A stretch of DNA of 64,000 nt from Halobacillus litoralis (GCF_009856415.1 NZ_WMEZ01000002.1:124001-188000), one strand, 5' to 3'. Shown: positions 32,376-40,786, numbered from the stretch's first letter. The notes: a model not told the origin generated them from the sequence alone. A program made the numbers and translations.

Positions 32376-33558
32376 CACGCTCACCTCCGCCTTTCGTCAA
32401 ATCGATCGTTTCTGATAATTCCGCTTTAAATGCCTGTAAGTCCGGGATTTGGTCCACGTGTTGTAAAAGGACCGCCTGCCCAGCCTCACGATAGTGTTTC
32501 GCTTCCTTCAGCCCTTTTCCGTAACTATCATCGTCGACAATGACACCGATTCGCCCATCATCCGACTCTTGTTCGTTCAATGCTTCTACGAGACGTTCCA
32601 GGTGGATGGCAAAGCCAGTGGCTGATGCACTGAGCTGGAAGGAAGGCAGCAAGGTATCATAGCGGCCTCCGTTACAAAGAAGTGCCCCAAGGTTTGGCGC
32701 ATAGCCTTCGAACAAAATGCCGGTGTAATAGTCCATATGGCTGATCAAGTTCAAATCAAAGTGAATGTATTTTTCGACCTCATACTGTTCTAGCAGACGA
32801 TACAATTGCTTCAATTCATTCACGGCCTGCATGCAAGCTTGATTGCGCGCAAGTGAACGACTGCTTTCAAAGATTTCTTCGCCGCCTTTCAGTGCGAGCA
32901 GCTGAAGGAGAGCATCTTTTTTATCGTTTGGAACAGAAAGCTCCTTCACCGCTTCCCTGTATCCAACGTAATTTTTGCGATATAAGTAATTTAAAAGATA
33001 TTCAATCGTATCTTCATCATCTCCGAGCAAATCTGTGAAAAAGGCTTTCACATAGCCAATGTGACCGACCGTAATAACAAAATCATCTAGTCCCGTTTGT
33101 TTCAAAGATTCCACAAGGAGGGCGATGACTTCTGCATCCCCATAAGAGGAATGGTCGCCAATCAATTCCGTTCCGACCTGTTCAAATTGAGCCGGCTTCC
33201 CTCCTTCGGTCTGCTGGGCACGGAATACCGGCCCTTCATACGCAAGACGAAGAGGAAACTCAGCATCCTTCAGCTGAGAAGCAGCCACCCTTGCAATTGG
33301 TGCTGTCATGTCCGGTCTCAATACGAGCGTGTGTCCTTGCTGGTCCAATAGCTTGAACAACTGCTGGTCAAGCGTCGCACTCACTTTTCCTACCGTTTCG
33401 TGATATTCCATGATCGGCGTATCCATGAACGAATATCCGAACGAAAGAATCGCATTCGATAATTGTTGGCGTGCTTTTGATTTTTGGTTATAAAAAAAGG
33501 GAAGCGTGTCCCGCATTCCCAGTGGTTTTTCAAACATCAGGCGTTTAACCAATGGCAT
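32368..33558 (-). CDS. hisZ: ATP phosphoribosyltransferase regulatory subunit
   Basis: HisZ is a histidyl-tRNA-synthetase-like protein without aminoacylation activity that binds short HisG and makes it histidine-sensitive. The protein has 396 residues. Class II synthetase-like motifs are visible: [28 protein letters not shown] and [17 protein letters not shown], with the core [11 protein letters not shown]. It is the first gene of the his operon. The start at 33558 has AAAGG close upstream; an in-frame ATG at 33537 is an alternative. Confidence 0.94.
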   Translation of the reverse strand: MPLVKRLMFEKPLGMRDTLPFFYNQKSKARQQLSNAILSFGYSFMDTPIMEYHETVGKVSATLDQQLFKLLDQQGHTLVLRPDMTAPIARVAASQLKDAEFPLRLAYEGPVFRAQQTEGGKPAQFEQVGTELIGDHSSYGDAEVIALLVESLKQTGLDDFVITVGHIGYVKAFFTDLLGDDEDTIEYLLNYLYRKNYVGYREAVKELSVPNDKKDALLQLLALKGGEEIFESSRSLARNQACMQAVNELKQLYRLLEQYEVEKYIHFDLNLISHMDYYTGILFEGYAPNLGALLCNGGRYDTLLPSFQLSASATGFAIHLERLVEALNEQESDDGRIGVIVDDDSYGKGLKEAKHYREAGQAVLLQHVDQIPDLQAFKAELSETIDLTKGGGERDE

Positions 33559-33578
33559 TCATCCTTTCTTCAAATCCT

Positions 33579-33620
33579 TTAGCTTGCTAATATGCTAACA
33601 TGATAAAGATAGAGCGTCAA
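33579..33620 (-). promoter_or_regulatory. his operon promoter with palindromic operator
   Basis: The minus strand reads TTGACG (33615-33620), 17 bp, TAGCAT (33592-33597). Overlapping and following the -10 are repeated TTAGC motifs: TTAGCATATTAGC and the perfect dyad TTAGCAAGCTAA (33579-33590). A site so placed would block the promoter. The Trp-repressor-family protein YerC/HisR, proposed to control his genes in Bacilli, is a candidate binder by inference. No T-box leader is seen. Confidence 0.65.
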
Positions 33621-33752
33621 TGAAGAAACTCCTTAGCTTTGTTCCCCTTCTTATCATAGCAGAAACCGCTTCATAAATACGGACTTGCAGCGTGAGGTTT
33701 CAGTTAGGGGACGTGGAATAGACGTCGGAGGACATTAGATCTCTCCGACCGC

Positions 33753-33780
33753 AAAAAAAGACGCACAAAAGTGTGCGCCT
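33753..33780 (-). terminator. terminator of the acyl-CoA operon
   Basis: The minus strand has a GCGCACAC/TGTGCG hairpin followed by T7, directly after the acyl-CoA dehydrogenase stop. Confidence 0.85.
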
Positions 33781-33782
33781 CT

Positions 33783-35444
33783 TTACGTTAAAGCTTTATT
33801 CAATTGTAGGATCTCATCGGCATAACGAAGAGCCATTGGTTCTGCACTCGGTTCCTCTTTTTGCATCTGTTGGTGAATGAACAGTTTCCCAACCTTTTCA
33901 AACCTTGGTCCCTTTTCCATCATCTCCAGAGCAACAACGGCCTCATATAACAAAGCCATTTTTTCAGCCAGGGATTTGCTGTAATAGGTTTGTACATCAG
34001 CTGGCTGTTTTAACACTTCATCTGCATATGGAATGAATGTCAAGACCGCCTCTTTCACAAGGGTATGCTCTTTCCCTTTCTTCTCAATGTTGTCCAAGCG
34101 TTCTTGTATATGTTGCACGAACAACTCATGGCCTTGATATTTGTTGAAAAGTTTTAAGACTTCAAGTCCGAGGATGTTCGCCGTTCCTTCCCAAACCGTC
34201 AACACTTGAGCATCACGCAAAAGTCTTGGTGTGACAAAGTCTTCAATGTATCCATTTCCTCCGTGCATCTCGATCGCCTCGTGTGTAAAATCTACGGCCT
34301 GTTCGGCTGTTTCCTTTTTCAGGATGGCGATCCGGACACGGTTCAGGATATGTTCTTCTATTCTTGTTTCTTCTGGTTTACGGGCCACTTTTTCAAAGGC
34401 TTGGATCAGGTCGAAAACCGCTCTCGTTTCCACTTCCTGTTTCACCGTCATGGAAACTAGCGTGTCCTTCACCATCGGATATTCGATCAACGCCTGGCCG
34501 AATGCATTTCTTTTAGTAGCATAATCCTGGGCTTCTGTTAAAGAACGCCGCATAATTCCAATAGAAGCGACCGCATTACAAACACGGGAAAGGTTCAGCG
34601 CCTCCATCATATAATAGAACCCACGCTCCGCTTCTCCTACCATAAACGCTTTTGCCCCGATAAATTCAACCTCAGCGGATGGAACGGCACGGACACCAAG
34701 CTTATCTTTCAGCCTGCGGATTTGAATACCATTCAAGTCCCCCTCCTCATTCCTCCAGGGAACGAGAAACAAGCTGAGACCTTTCGACCCCGAAGGTGCG
34801 CCTTCTGTACGGGCCAGAACCATGGCCACGCCACAAGCACCTGCGTTGCTGGCAAAATACTTTTCACCATGAATTCTGTAATGGGCCCCTTCTTTAATGG
34901 CTTTCACTTCATTGGCGCCCACGTCTGAACCGCCCTGACGTTCCGTAAGAAAAGTCGCCCCTTCATAAAGCTCCACCTCTCCCGTCGAGATCACATGCGG
35001 TAAATATTTCGCTCTCAATTCTTCATCCGCGTAATGATCGATCAAATAGGCAGTGGCCATCGTTAACGTCACCGGGCAGTAAAAGCCAGGCTCTGCCTGG
35101 GAGAGAAGATAACCCTGAGCATAGGAATACAGGTAGTCGCCTTTTTGTCCAAGCTCAGGGATGTCCTTATGAAGATAACCGACGATTCCTTCGCCATAGG
35201 TTTCTTCTATTGTTTTTTTGTATCCTTCGTTCAACCACACTTCTGAAATGTCATGGCCCATCTTGTCATATTTGATCAACTTCGGTTGACCTTCTCGGTC
35301 GGTGTGAACCGCCCGTTCATCAATCTCCTGTGCACATTTCTCACCGAAAAATCGCAGTCGATCATTGGCCCACTGATAAAAAGGTTCATCCCATGCTTCC
35401 TTCAAGAGATCTTGAAGATTCTCATCTCTTTCGTAAAAGTTCAT
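33783..35444 (-). CDS. acyl-CoA dehydrogenase family protein (AidB-like length)
   Basis: This predicted FAD-dependent dehydrogenase of 553 residues has the acyl-CoA dehydrogenase fold: TEVRQGGSDVGANEVKA-like FAD loop (FLTERQGGSDVGAN), GEKYFASNAGACGVAMVLAR, ALNLSRVCNAVASIGIMRRSL and the C-terminal EMHGGNGYIEDF. About 150 extra residues at the C-terminus resemble the longer AidB/isovaleryl type. The start is ATG 35444, with GGGAGGGG upstream; a reading from 35480 overlaps the neighbour. It is the third gene of merR-acs-acd, 13 bp after the synthetase. The substrate chain is unknown. Confidence 0.87.
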   Translation of the reverse strand: MNFYERDENLQDLLKEAWDEPFYQWANDRLRFFGEKCAQEIDERAVHTDREGQPKLIKYDKMGHDISEVWLNEGYKKTIEETYGEGIVGYLHKDIPELGQKGDYLYSYAQGYLLSQAEPGFYCPVTLTMATAYLIDHYADEELRAKYLPHVISTGEVELYEGATFLTERQGGSDVGANEVKAIKEGAHYRIHGEKYFASNAGACGVAMVLARTEGAPSGSKGLSLFLVPWRNEEGDLNGIQIRRLKDKLGVRAVPSAEVEFIGAKAFMVGEAERGFYYMMEALNLSRVCNAVASIGIMRRSLTEAQDYATKRNAFGQALIEYPMVKDTLVSMTVKQEVETRAVFDLIQAFEKVARKPEETRIEEHILNRVRIAILKKETAEQAVDFTHEAIEMHGGNGYIEDFVTPRLLRDAQVLTVWEGTANILGLEVLKLFNKYQGHELFVQHIQERLDNIEKKGKEHTLVKEAVLTFIPYADEVLKQPADVQTYYSKSLAEKMALLYEAVVALEMMEKGPRFEKVGKLFIHQQMQKEEPSAEPMALRYADEILQLNKALT

Positions 35445-35457
35445 CGTGTCCCCTCCC

Positions 35458-36975
35458 TTACACTTGACGCGCCTGTCCACGTAAGCGATGCTTCAATAAT
35501 TTACCCGTCGCATTTCTCGGCAGCTCGTCCATTTGCTCATAAATCTTCGGAATCTTATAGTCTGCTAAATGCTTTTGTAAAAAGCTACGGCATTCATTTT
35601 CTACATCTGTGATCTGCCCGTTTTGGACGATATGTGCTTTGACGGTCTCGCCCCAATCCGGATGCGGCACGCCAACGACAGCCACATCATCAATATGCGG
35701 GTGCTGCAACAAAAGTTCTTCTACTTCGCGTGGGTAAATATTGACGCCACCCGATATGATCATATCTTTTTTACGGTCAATGACCCACAGGTAGCCATCT
35801 TCATCCTTCTCCCCCATATCACCAGTAAGCAGCCAGCCATCACGGAAAGTGGCGGCCGTTTTTTCTTCATCTTTATAATAGCCTTTCATAATTCCTTCGC
35901 CTTTAAGAGCGATTTCGCCCACCTGACCATTTCCTACTTCTTGTCCACTTTCATCAACAATACGTACTTCACAATGAAGCGCTGCACGTTTTCCGACACT
36001 TCCTGCTTTTTCATCATGCTCCTGCGGAAGCAGCAGTGTCCCACTGGGTCCTGCTTCTGTCAGACCATACAAACAGCAGAGGCTGTCTGTTTCAAACTGT
36101 TCTCTCACAAACTCCACTTCTTTTTTAGACAAAGGAGCGCCTCCATAGGTCCAAAATTTCACCCAGCTCAAATCCGTTTCTTTTACTTTAGGATGCTTGG
36201 CTGTCATTAAATATGCGACAGGTGCCCCGAAAAAGTGTGACGCCCTTTCCTTTGAAGCAAGCTCGAGCAACAGGTCAGGAGTGAATGTAGGAGCAATGAT
36301 GTGCGTGGCACCTACGAAGGTTCCACCTGCTAAAAAGAGATGTAATGGTGCGGAGTGACTGAATGGCATCATATGAAGCATACGGCTGGATGGCTTCATC
36401 TCCAGTTCTACAGCCATCATGGAGGCTACGGTCAAAATATTTTTGTGGGTAAAGACAACGCCCTTCGGCTGCCCCGTGGTGCCTGATGTATATAAAATCG
36501 AAGCTTCTTCATCTTCATGAGCTTCATTCACCATTTCAAGCGGTTCCTCTTTTGCGAGCATGTCCGAATACGAGTGCCATCCCCCGTCCGCATTCCCTGT
36601 TTTTATGAATGTGCCCTCCCTTTCATCTGCAAGTCCTCTCACTTGATCAATAAGCAAATCATGGGTGAGCAATGCGACGGCATCACTATGATCGTAAATA
36701 TAAGTAATTTCACTCTGTACCAAACGAGCATTAATCGGGACGACGATGGCACCAAGCCGGTGGATGGCAAAGTAGCTGATAACAAACTCTTTCGTATTTG
36801 GCATATGGATGATTACCTTATCTCCATCCTGAATTCCTAACCTCATCAAACCTCTGGCACACTGATTCACCTGACTGTTCCACTCATGATAAGTCAAACG
36901 TTCTTCAGGTGTAACAATCCCTTCTTTTTCCGGGTATTTACGAGACTGGTAAGCTAATAATTCAGAAAGATTCAT
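35458..36975 (-). CDS. acyl-CoA synthetase, AMP-binding
   Basis: This fatty or branched acyl-CoA ligase of the ANL superfamily has 505 residues. The AMP-binding P-loop is SILYTSGTTGQPKGVVFTH. YGLTEAGPSG, GWLLTGDMGEKDEDGY and the hinge with VIDRKKDMIISGGVNIYP follow. The C-terminal catalytic Lys is in LPRNATGKLLKHRL. The start is ATG 36975, with GAGGAG 7 nt upstream, overlapping the merR stop by 4 bp. It activates an acid that the downstream dehydrogenase presumably oxidises. The exact substrate cannot be told from sequence. Confidence 0.9.
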   Translation of the reverse strand: MNLSELLAYQSRKYPEKEGIVTPEERLTYHEWNSQVNQCARGLMRLGIQDGDKVIIHMPNTKEFVISYFAIHRLGAIVVPINARLVQSEITYIYDHSDAVALLTHDLLIDQVRGLADEREGTFIKTGNADGGWHSYSDMLAKEEPLEMVNEAHEDEEASILYTSGTTGQPKGVVFTHKNILTVASMMAVELEMKPSSRMLHMMPFSHSAPLHLFLAGGTFVGATHIIAPTFTPDLLLELASKERASHFFGAPVAYLMTAKHPKVKETDLSWVKFWTYGGAPLSKKEVEFVREQFETDSLCCLYGLTEAGPSGTLLLPQEHDEKAGSVGKRAALHCEVRIVDESGQEVGNGQVGEIALKGEGIMKGYYKDEEKTAATFRDGWLLTGDMGEKDEDGYLWVIDRKKDMIISGGVNIYPREVEELLLQHPHIDDVAVVGVPHPDWGETVKAHIVQNGQITDVENECRSFLQKHLADYKIPKIYEQMDELPRNATGKLLKHRLRGQARQV

Positions 36976-37364
36976 ACAGGATCTCCTCTCCGTTCCTTTA
37001 ATTCTTCTTCGAATTTGTCGAGCCACTGCCCCATTTCCGCTTTTAACTGTTCCAACTCCTGAATCCGGTCGTCCACCTCCTGCATTTTTTCTCTTCCATA
37101 GGCAAGCGTCCGTTCAAGCTGACGGACTCCTGAGGGGTCCTGGTCGAAAAGATGGATCATTTCCTTGATTTCATCAAGCTGGAAGCCATACTTTTTCCCA
37201 CGAAAAACAAGCCCGAGGCGTGTCAGATCCTTCGGAGAAAAAGAGCGGTGCCCGCCCGAGCTGCGGGAAGGTCTGATCAGCCCAAGTTCTTCATAGTATC
37301 GGATGGTCCGCTGAGTCACATCAAATTTTTCGGCCACTTGTTGTATAGATAAACGTCCTGTCAT
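36972..37364 (-). CDS. MerR-family transcriptional regulator
   Basis: This regulator of 130 residues has the N-terminal MerR helix-turn-helix (LSIQQVAEKFDVTQRTIRYYEELGLI split as QQVAEKFDVTQRTIRYYEE) and a C-terminal coiled coil (about 75-125). It has no metal-binding cysteines, so it is not a metal sensor. It leads an operon of acyl-CoA synthetase and dehydrogenase, like LiuR-type MerR regulators of branched-chain and fatty-acid catabolism. The start is ATG 37364, behind GAGGGG. Its own promoter carries a dyad in a 19-bp spacer, so it is probably autoregulated. Confidence 0.88.
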   Translation of the reverse strand: MTGRLSIQQVAEKFDVTQRTIRYYEELGLIRPSRSSGGHRSFSPKDLTRLGLVFRGKKYGFQLDEIKEMIHLFDQDPSGVRQLERTLAYGREKMQEVDDRIQELEQLKAEMGQWLDKFEEELKERRGDPV

Positions 37365-37402
37365 TCGATCCCCTCTCATTGAATGAAAATTCTAACAATT
37401 TT

Positions 37403-37433
37403 ACTATACCATTAACGTTAACGTAAGGTTCAA
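37403..37433 (-). promoter_or_regulatory. MerR-type promoter with 19-bp spacer and dyad
   Basis: The minus strand reads TTGAAC (37428-37433), 19 bp, TATAGT (37403-37408). The spacer contains the palindrome ACGTTAACGT within TTACGTTAACGTTAA. A 19-bp spacer is the hallmark of MerR-controlled promoters, and the dyad resembles LiuR-type sites. Confidence 0.75.
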
Positions 37434-37459
37434 CTATAAAAATATGGAAATTCACAATT

Positions 37460-37488
37460 AAAAAAGCACCTTACTAAAAAGGTGCTTT
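37460..37488 (-). terminator. terminator reading toward the merR promoter
   Basis: The stem AAAGCACCTT/AAGGTGCTTT with loop ACTAAA is followed by T6 on the minus strand. The nearest upstream gene on that strand is the 272-aa gene at 38188, and repeat copy D lies between them. Confidence 0.82.
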
Positions 37489-37498
37489 CATAAAGTAT

Positions 37499-38165
37499 AG
37501 CTCCCTATTCTTGAAGACTCAGTTTCAAGATGTTTGTTGGAGTTTAGGGGCTCCGGGAAACCGTTCGCTTTCCATGGGGCGGGCGGTGAGCCTCCTCAGG
37601 CTACGCCTTCCGGGGTCTCACCTGTCCCACACGTCCCATAGGAGTCTCACCGTTTCCCTCCGCCCCTTTACCATATAAGTGTCGCGAAACCACATCCAGA
37701 ATAAACAGCTTTTACCCCACTAAAAACAGAAGAAAAACCAACTCCCACGCTGGCTATTTTGGGTAAAGACTGCCATAGAGCGCTTTATGCATATAATGCC
37801 AGAGTAGTGGAAGACAGTCTCCTTCGGTATAGGGGTTCGTTACCCACATAAGACGGATGGGGTGGTTGGGAAGCTGCGAGACTCCCGTAGGAGAAAGGAG
37901 ATAGGTGAGATCCCGCAGGACGTAGTCCGAGGAAGCTCACCACTCCCCCACAGGAAAGTGTTCAAATGCGGAATCGCCCTGGTAGACACGACTGGCATAA
38001 GCCGAATAGCAACGGAATGTGCCTTTTCATTCCTTTGCTGTTCGGCTTATGACGCGAGTGTCTGGGCGATGGAGCTGGACGAGTAGCTTCCCAGCCACCC
38101 CTGACGCTCATCCCAAGCAACGAACCCCGGAACATCTCGAAATCAAGTCTTCCACAATCCTGCCA
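37499..38165. repeat. long intergenic repeat, copy D (667 bp, two modules plus insertion)
   Basis: The left end AGCTCCCTATTCTTGAAGAC and the right end (reverse complement TGGCAGGATTGTGGAAGACT) are related inverted termini. Module 1 is 37499-37710, itself bounded by AGCT...AGCT ends, and contains GCGGTGAGCCTCCTCAGGCT and GGGGTCTCACCTGTCCC. Module 2 is 37711-38165, with TGCGAGACTCCCGTAGGAGA and CAAGCAACGAACCCCGG. It matches copy E along both modules in the same orientation, except for a 98-nt hairpin at 37973-38070. No credible ORF is present. Confidence 0.88.
37973..38070. repeat. hairpin inserted within copy D
   Basis: Arms ATCGCCC/GGGCGAT, AGACAC/GTGTCT, CATAAGCCGAATAGCAA/TTGCTGTTCGGCTTATG and GGAAT/ATTCC nest around a short loop. 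Copy E has only a few bases between AGGAAAG and GCTTCCCAGCC where D carries this hairpin, so it is a later insertion or a deletion in E. Confidence 0.8.
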
Positions 38166-38187
38166 TATTCTTTAATAAAGCAGGGGT

Positions 38188-39006
38188 TTATCTTTCTTTG
38201 GAATGGAGGAGGAATAGGAAAGCGAGGAGGGAGGCAGGGATGTTGTCGCGGATGTTCCATTCGACTAAGTAGCCAGGCATTTTTTCGAATCGCTCCGCCG
38301 CTTCCCGAGGAATGGCTCCTCTTTTTATAACCGCCCATACCTTCCCTTCATGGTCTCTAATCTTAAAATGCCCGATGAAATCATCACCTTCTGCACTCCA
38401 GCGGCATTGATCTCCTTCTATATAGCGAGTGATACACTGCCCGGTCGTTTTATTTTTGGTTTGCTTTGTGTAAGCCACATAGGCTCCTTCTTTGTGCTGG
38501 ATATATCCCCTCCACTTAAAACCGCCTTTTTTCTCAATCTGATAAAGCGGTTCGCCGGCCTGATTTTTGAAAGTGAATATGGCTGGTCTGAACTGGTCAT
38601 AAGAAAATACAGCGGTAAACATCGTTAAAGCTTTATGTTTCCACTCGACATTTTCCTGAATTTCCCCATAGGTCTTCCCATCCATATCAAACAAGCCAGC
38701 CTGAAAGGATTTAAGCTTATTTTGCCCCATATACATCCTTGCAGGTACTCGTTCTAAGGCGTTTTTTGTAGGATCCGGTTCAAAATCAGAAACGGTTTTG
38801 GATTTTTGAAGATCAGCGTAGCCACCTTTTAGAAGCCCAGCTCCTGTGATGGCAAAAATCGCTGCGTAAACGACAGAAATAATAAAACTGCTGGGATTAA
38901 CTGTGACCATCCCTAGGATAAAAACAATCGATATGGAGGAGAGAAGGATTCCGGTCCATAATTGTCTTCTCGCATCTTGATAAATCATGGTTTGAACAAG
39001 TGACAT
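38188..39006 (-). CDS. unrecognised membrane protein, 272 aa, tubby-like domain possible
   Basis: I cannot assign a function. The N-terminus has two membrane spans (about 17-35 and 43-62). The rest is a beta-rich soluble part with regular W/Y/G spacing: EPLYQIEKKGGFKWRGYIQ, AYVAYTKQTKNKTTGQ and FIGHFKIRDHEGKVWAVIK. That pattern is reminiscent of tubby/LURP-one-like domains seen in some Bacillaceae proteins, but this is a guess. AAGGAGG precedes the ATG. Only 22 bp separate its stop from repeat copy D, so its transcript probably carries D in the 3' untranslated region. Confidence 0.72.
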   Translation of the reverse strand: MSLVQTMIYQDARRQLWTGILLSSISIVFILGMVTVNPSSFIISVVYAAIFAITGAGLLKGGYADLQKSKTVSDFEPDPTKNALERVPARMYMGQNKLKSFQAGLFDMDGKTYGEIQENVEWKHKALTMFTAVFSYDQFRPAIFTFKNQAGEPLYQIEKKGGFKWRGYIQHKEGAYVAYTKQTKNKTTGQCITRYIEGDQCRWSAEGDDFIGHFKIRDHEGKVWAVIKRGAIPREAAERFEKMPGYLVEWNIRDNIPASLLAFLFLLHSKER

Positions 39007-39082
39007 CTTAAATCCTCCTTGAAAAAGAAGCTTTACTATAAGTACGAATGAAAGCAGCGAAAGGTTTCAAGAATATGTAAGA

Positions 39083-39112
39083 AAAAGACTTCTCCCATGA
39101 AGGAGAAGTCTC
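39083..39112 (-). terminator. terminator of glpD
   Basis: The stem AGACTTCTCC/GGAGAAGTCT is followed by a T run on the minus strand, just past the glpD stop. Confidence 0.88.
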
Positions 39113-39118
39113 TAAAAT

Positions 39119-40786
39119 TTATACGTATTCGATTGGTGTGACAGCCTCTTCTAAGAGTTGATCGAGTTGTTCCGTATATTCCTGTTTTTGCTGTTCACTG
39201 TAATCCAGTGCTTTCGCCATATAGTTGATGACGGATGTTTTGTGATCACGGACCCACTGGATGTTGAAGAATAGCGCAGCCGTTCGGCGGACAAAAAAGT
39301 CGACAGGTTTATACGTCATTTCTTCTTCCAAAGCATAGACGAGCTGGGCAAAGACCACTGGGTCGACCCCTTCTTGCGCTGCTTCTTCTTTACGATCTTT
39401 GAAGTTGTTGAAGACTTTATCGACATTTGAACCGTACAGCTGGATCAATTTGTCGGCATCTTCTTTCGTTACTCCTAGAGATTCGCCAATTTGAATTCGC
39501 TCTTCTTTATATTTCTTGAAACCTTTGGAACCTCCAACTTCACCACCGGAAATCGGCATGTTTTTCGTTTCAGAGTCAGAATAACGAATGCCGTACTCTT
39601 CCATCAACTGGTCACGAACGAGGTCAATGGCCGTTTGTGCCATTTTGCGATATCCGGTAAGTTTTCCTCCGGCCATGGAGATCAACCCAGAGTCTGATAC
39701 AAAAATCTCGTCTTTACGAGAAATTTCAGATGGATCTTTCCCTTCTTCATGGACGAGTGGACGCAGCCCTGCCCAGCTTGATTCTACATCGTCAGCTGTT
39801 ACCTCGACCGTTGGGAACATCGTCTTCATGGCGTTCAGAATATAATCACGATCGTCTTCCGTCATTGTCGGGTGAGCAATTTCCTGATCGTAGGTCGTAT
39901 CGGTTGTCCCCACATAAGTCTTGCCGTCACGTGGAATGGCGAAGATCATACGACCGTCCGGGCTGTCGAAATAAATCGCTTGTCTCAAAGGAAAGACGGA
40001 TTGGTCGAAGACGAGGTGGACACCTTTCGTCAGCTGTAGCGTTTTTCCTTTCTTCGAGCCGTCGATTTCACGCAATTCATCAACCCATGGTCCGCCTGCA
40101 TTGATGATTTTTTTCGCTTTGACATGGTACTGTTCTCCTGAAACGGTATCTTCCACTTTCGCACCAACAATCGATCCATTGTCATCGTAAATGAAATCCA
40201 CGACTCTCGCGTAGTTCGCAGAACAAGCGCCATACTCTACGGCTTTTTTCATCACTTCAAGTGTGAGACGCGCGTCATCGGTTTTATATTCCACATAGTA
40301 GCCTGCGCCTTTCAAGCCTTCTTTTTTCACAAGTGGTTCACGTTCTAGAGCTTCCTCTGCACTCATCATCGTTCGACGTTCTGATTTTTTCACGCCCGCA
40401 AGGTAATCATACACCCGAAGACCGACATTTGTTGAAAATGGACCGAAGTTACCACCTTCGTGGAATGGGAGCATCATCCATTCTGGTGTCGTCACATGAG
40501 GGCCATTTTCATAAACGATCTCTCGCTCTTTCCCTACTTCAGCGACCATTTTTACTTCGAACTGTTTCAAATATCTCAAACCGCCGTGCACCAGTTTTGT
40601 GGAACGACTGGATGTACCTGCTGCATAATCCTGCATTTCGACAACCGCCGTTTTCATGCCGCGGCTCGCTGCATCGAGAGCGATTCCAGAACCTGTGATT
40701 CCACCGCCGATGACGAGGACATCCCACTCCTCCTGTGTTAGACGGTTAAACTGATTTTGCCTTTCGTAACTTGAAAATGATTGCAT
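39119..40786 (-). CDS. glpD: aerobic glycerol-3-phosphate dehydrogenase
   Basis: GlpD is a membrane-associated FAD enzyme that oxidises glycerol 3-phosphate to dihydroxyacetone phosphate and passes electrons to quinone. The protein has 555 residues. The FAD motif is VLVIGGGITGSG (23-34), followed by the substrate-site region AAGTSSRSTKLVHGGLRYL. AGLRPLVHEEGKDPSE and SMAGGKLTGYRKMA follow. The start is ATG 40786, with AAGGAGAG upstream. It has its own promoter and a leader terminator, consistent with GlpP antitermination. Confidence 0.97.
   Translation of the reverse strand: MQSFSSYERQNQFNRLTQEEWDVLVIGGGITGSGIALDAASRGMKTAVVEMQDYAAGTSSRSTKLVHGGLRYLKQFEVKMVAEVGKEREIVYENGPHVTTPEWMMLPFHEGGNFGPFSTNVGLRVYDYLAGVKKSERRTMMSAEEALEREPLVKKEGLKGAGYYVEYKTDDARLTLEVMKKAVEYGACSANYARVVDFIYDDNGSIVGAKVEDTVSGEQYHVKAKKIINAGGPWVDELREIDGSKKGKTLQLTKGVHLVFDQSVFPLRQAIYFDSPDGRMIFAIPRDGKTYVGTTDTTYDQEIAHPTMTEDDRDYILNAMKTMFPTVEVTADDVESSWAGLRPLVHEEGKDPSEISRKDEIFVSDSGLISMAGGKLTGYRKMAQTAIDLVRDQLMEEYGIRYSDSETKNMPISGGEVGGSKGFKKYKEERIQIGESLGVTKEDADKLIQLYGSNVDKVFNNFKDRKEEAAQEGVDPVVFAQLVYALEEEMTYKPVDFFVRRTAALFFNIQWVRDHKTSVINYMAKALDYSEQQKQEYTEQLDQLLEEAVTPIEYV

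Noticed and set aside
33559-33782. T-box or attenuator leader before the his operon
   Set aside because: The promoter lies within about 65 bp of hisZ and no specifier or antiterminator structure fits.
37499-38165. Repeat copy D as OLE RNA or another known large RNA
   Set aside because: OLE is a single-copy gene in its hosts, while this is a multi-copy family with inverted ends; no OLE-like partner gene is nearby.
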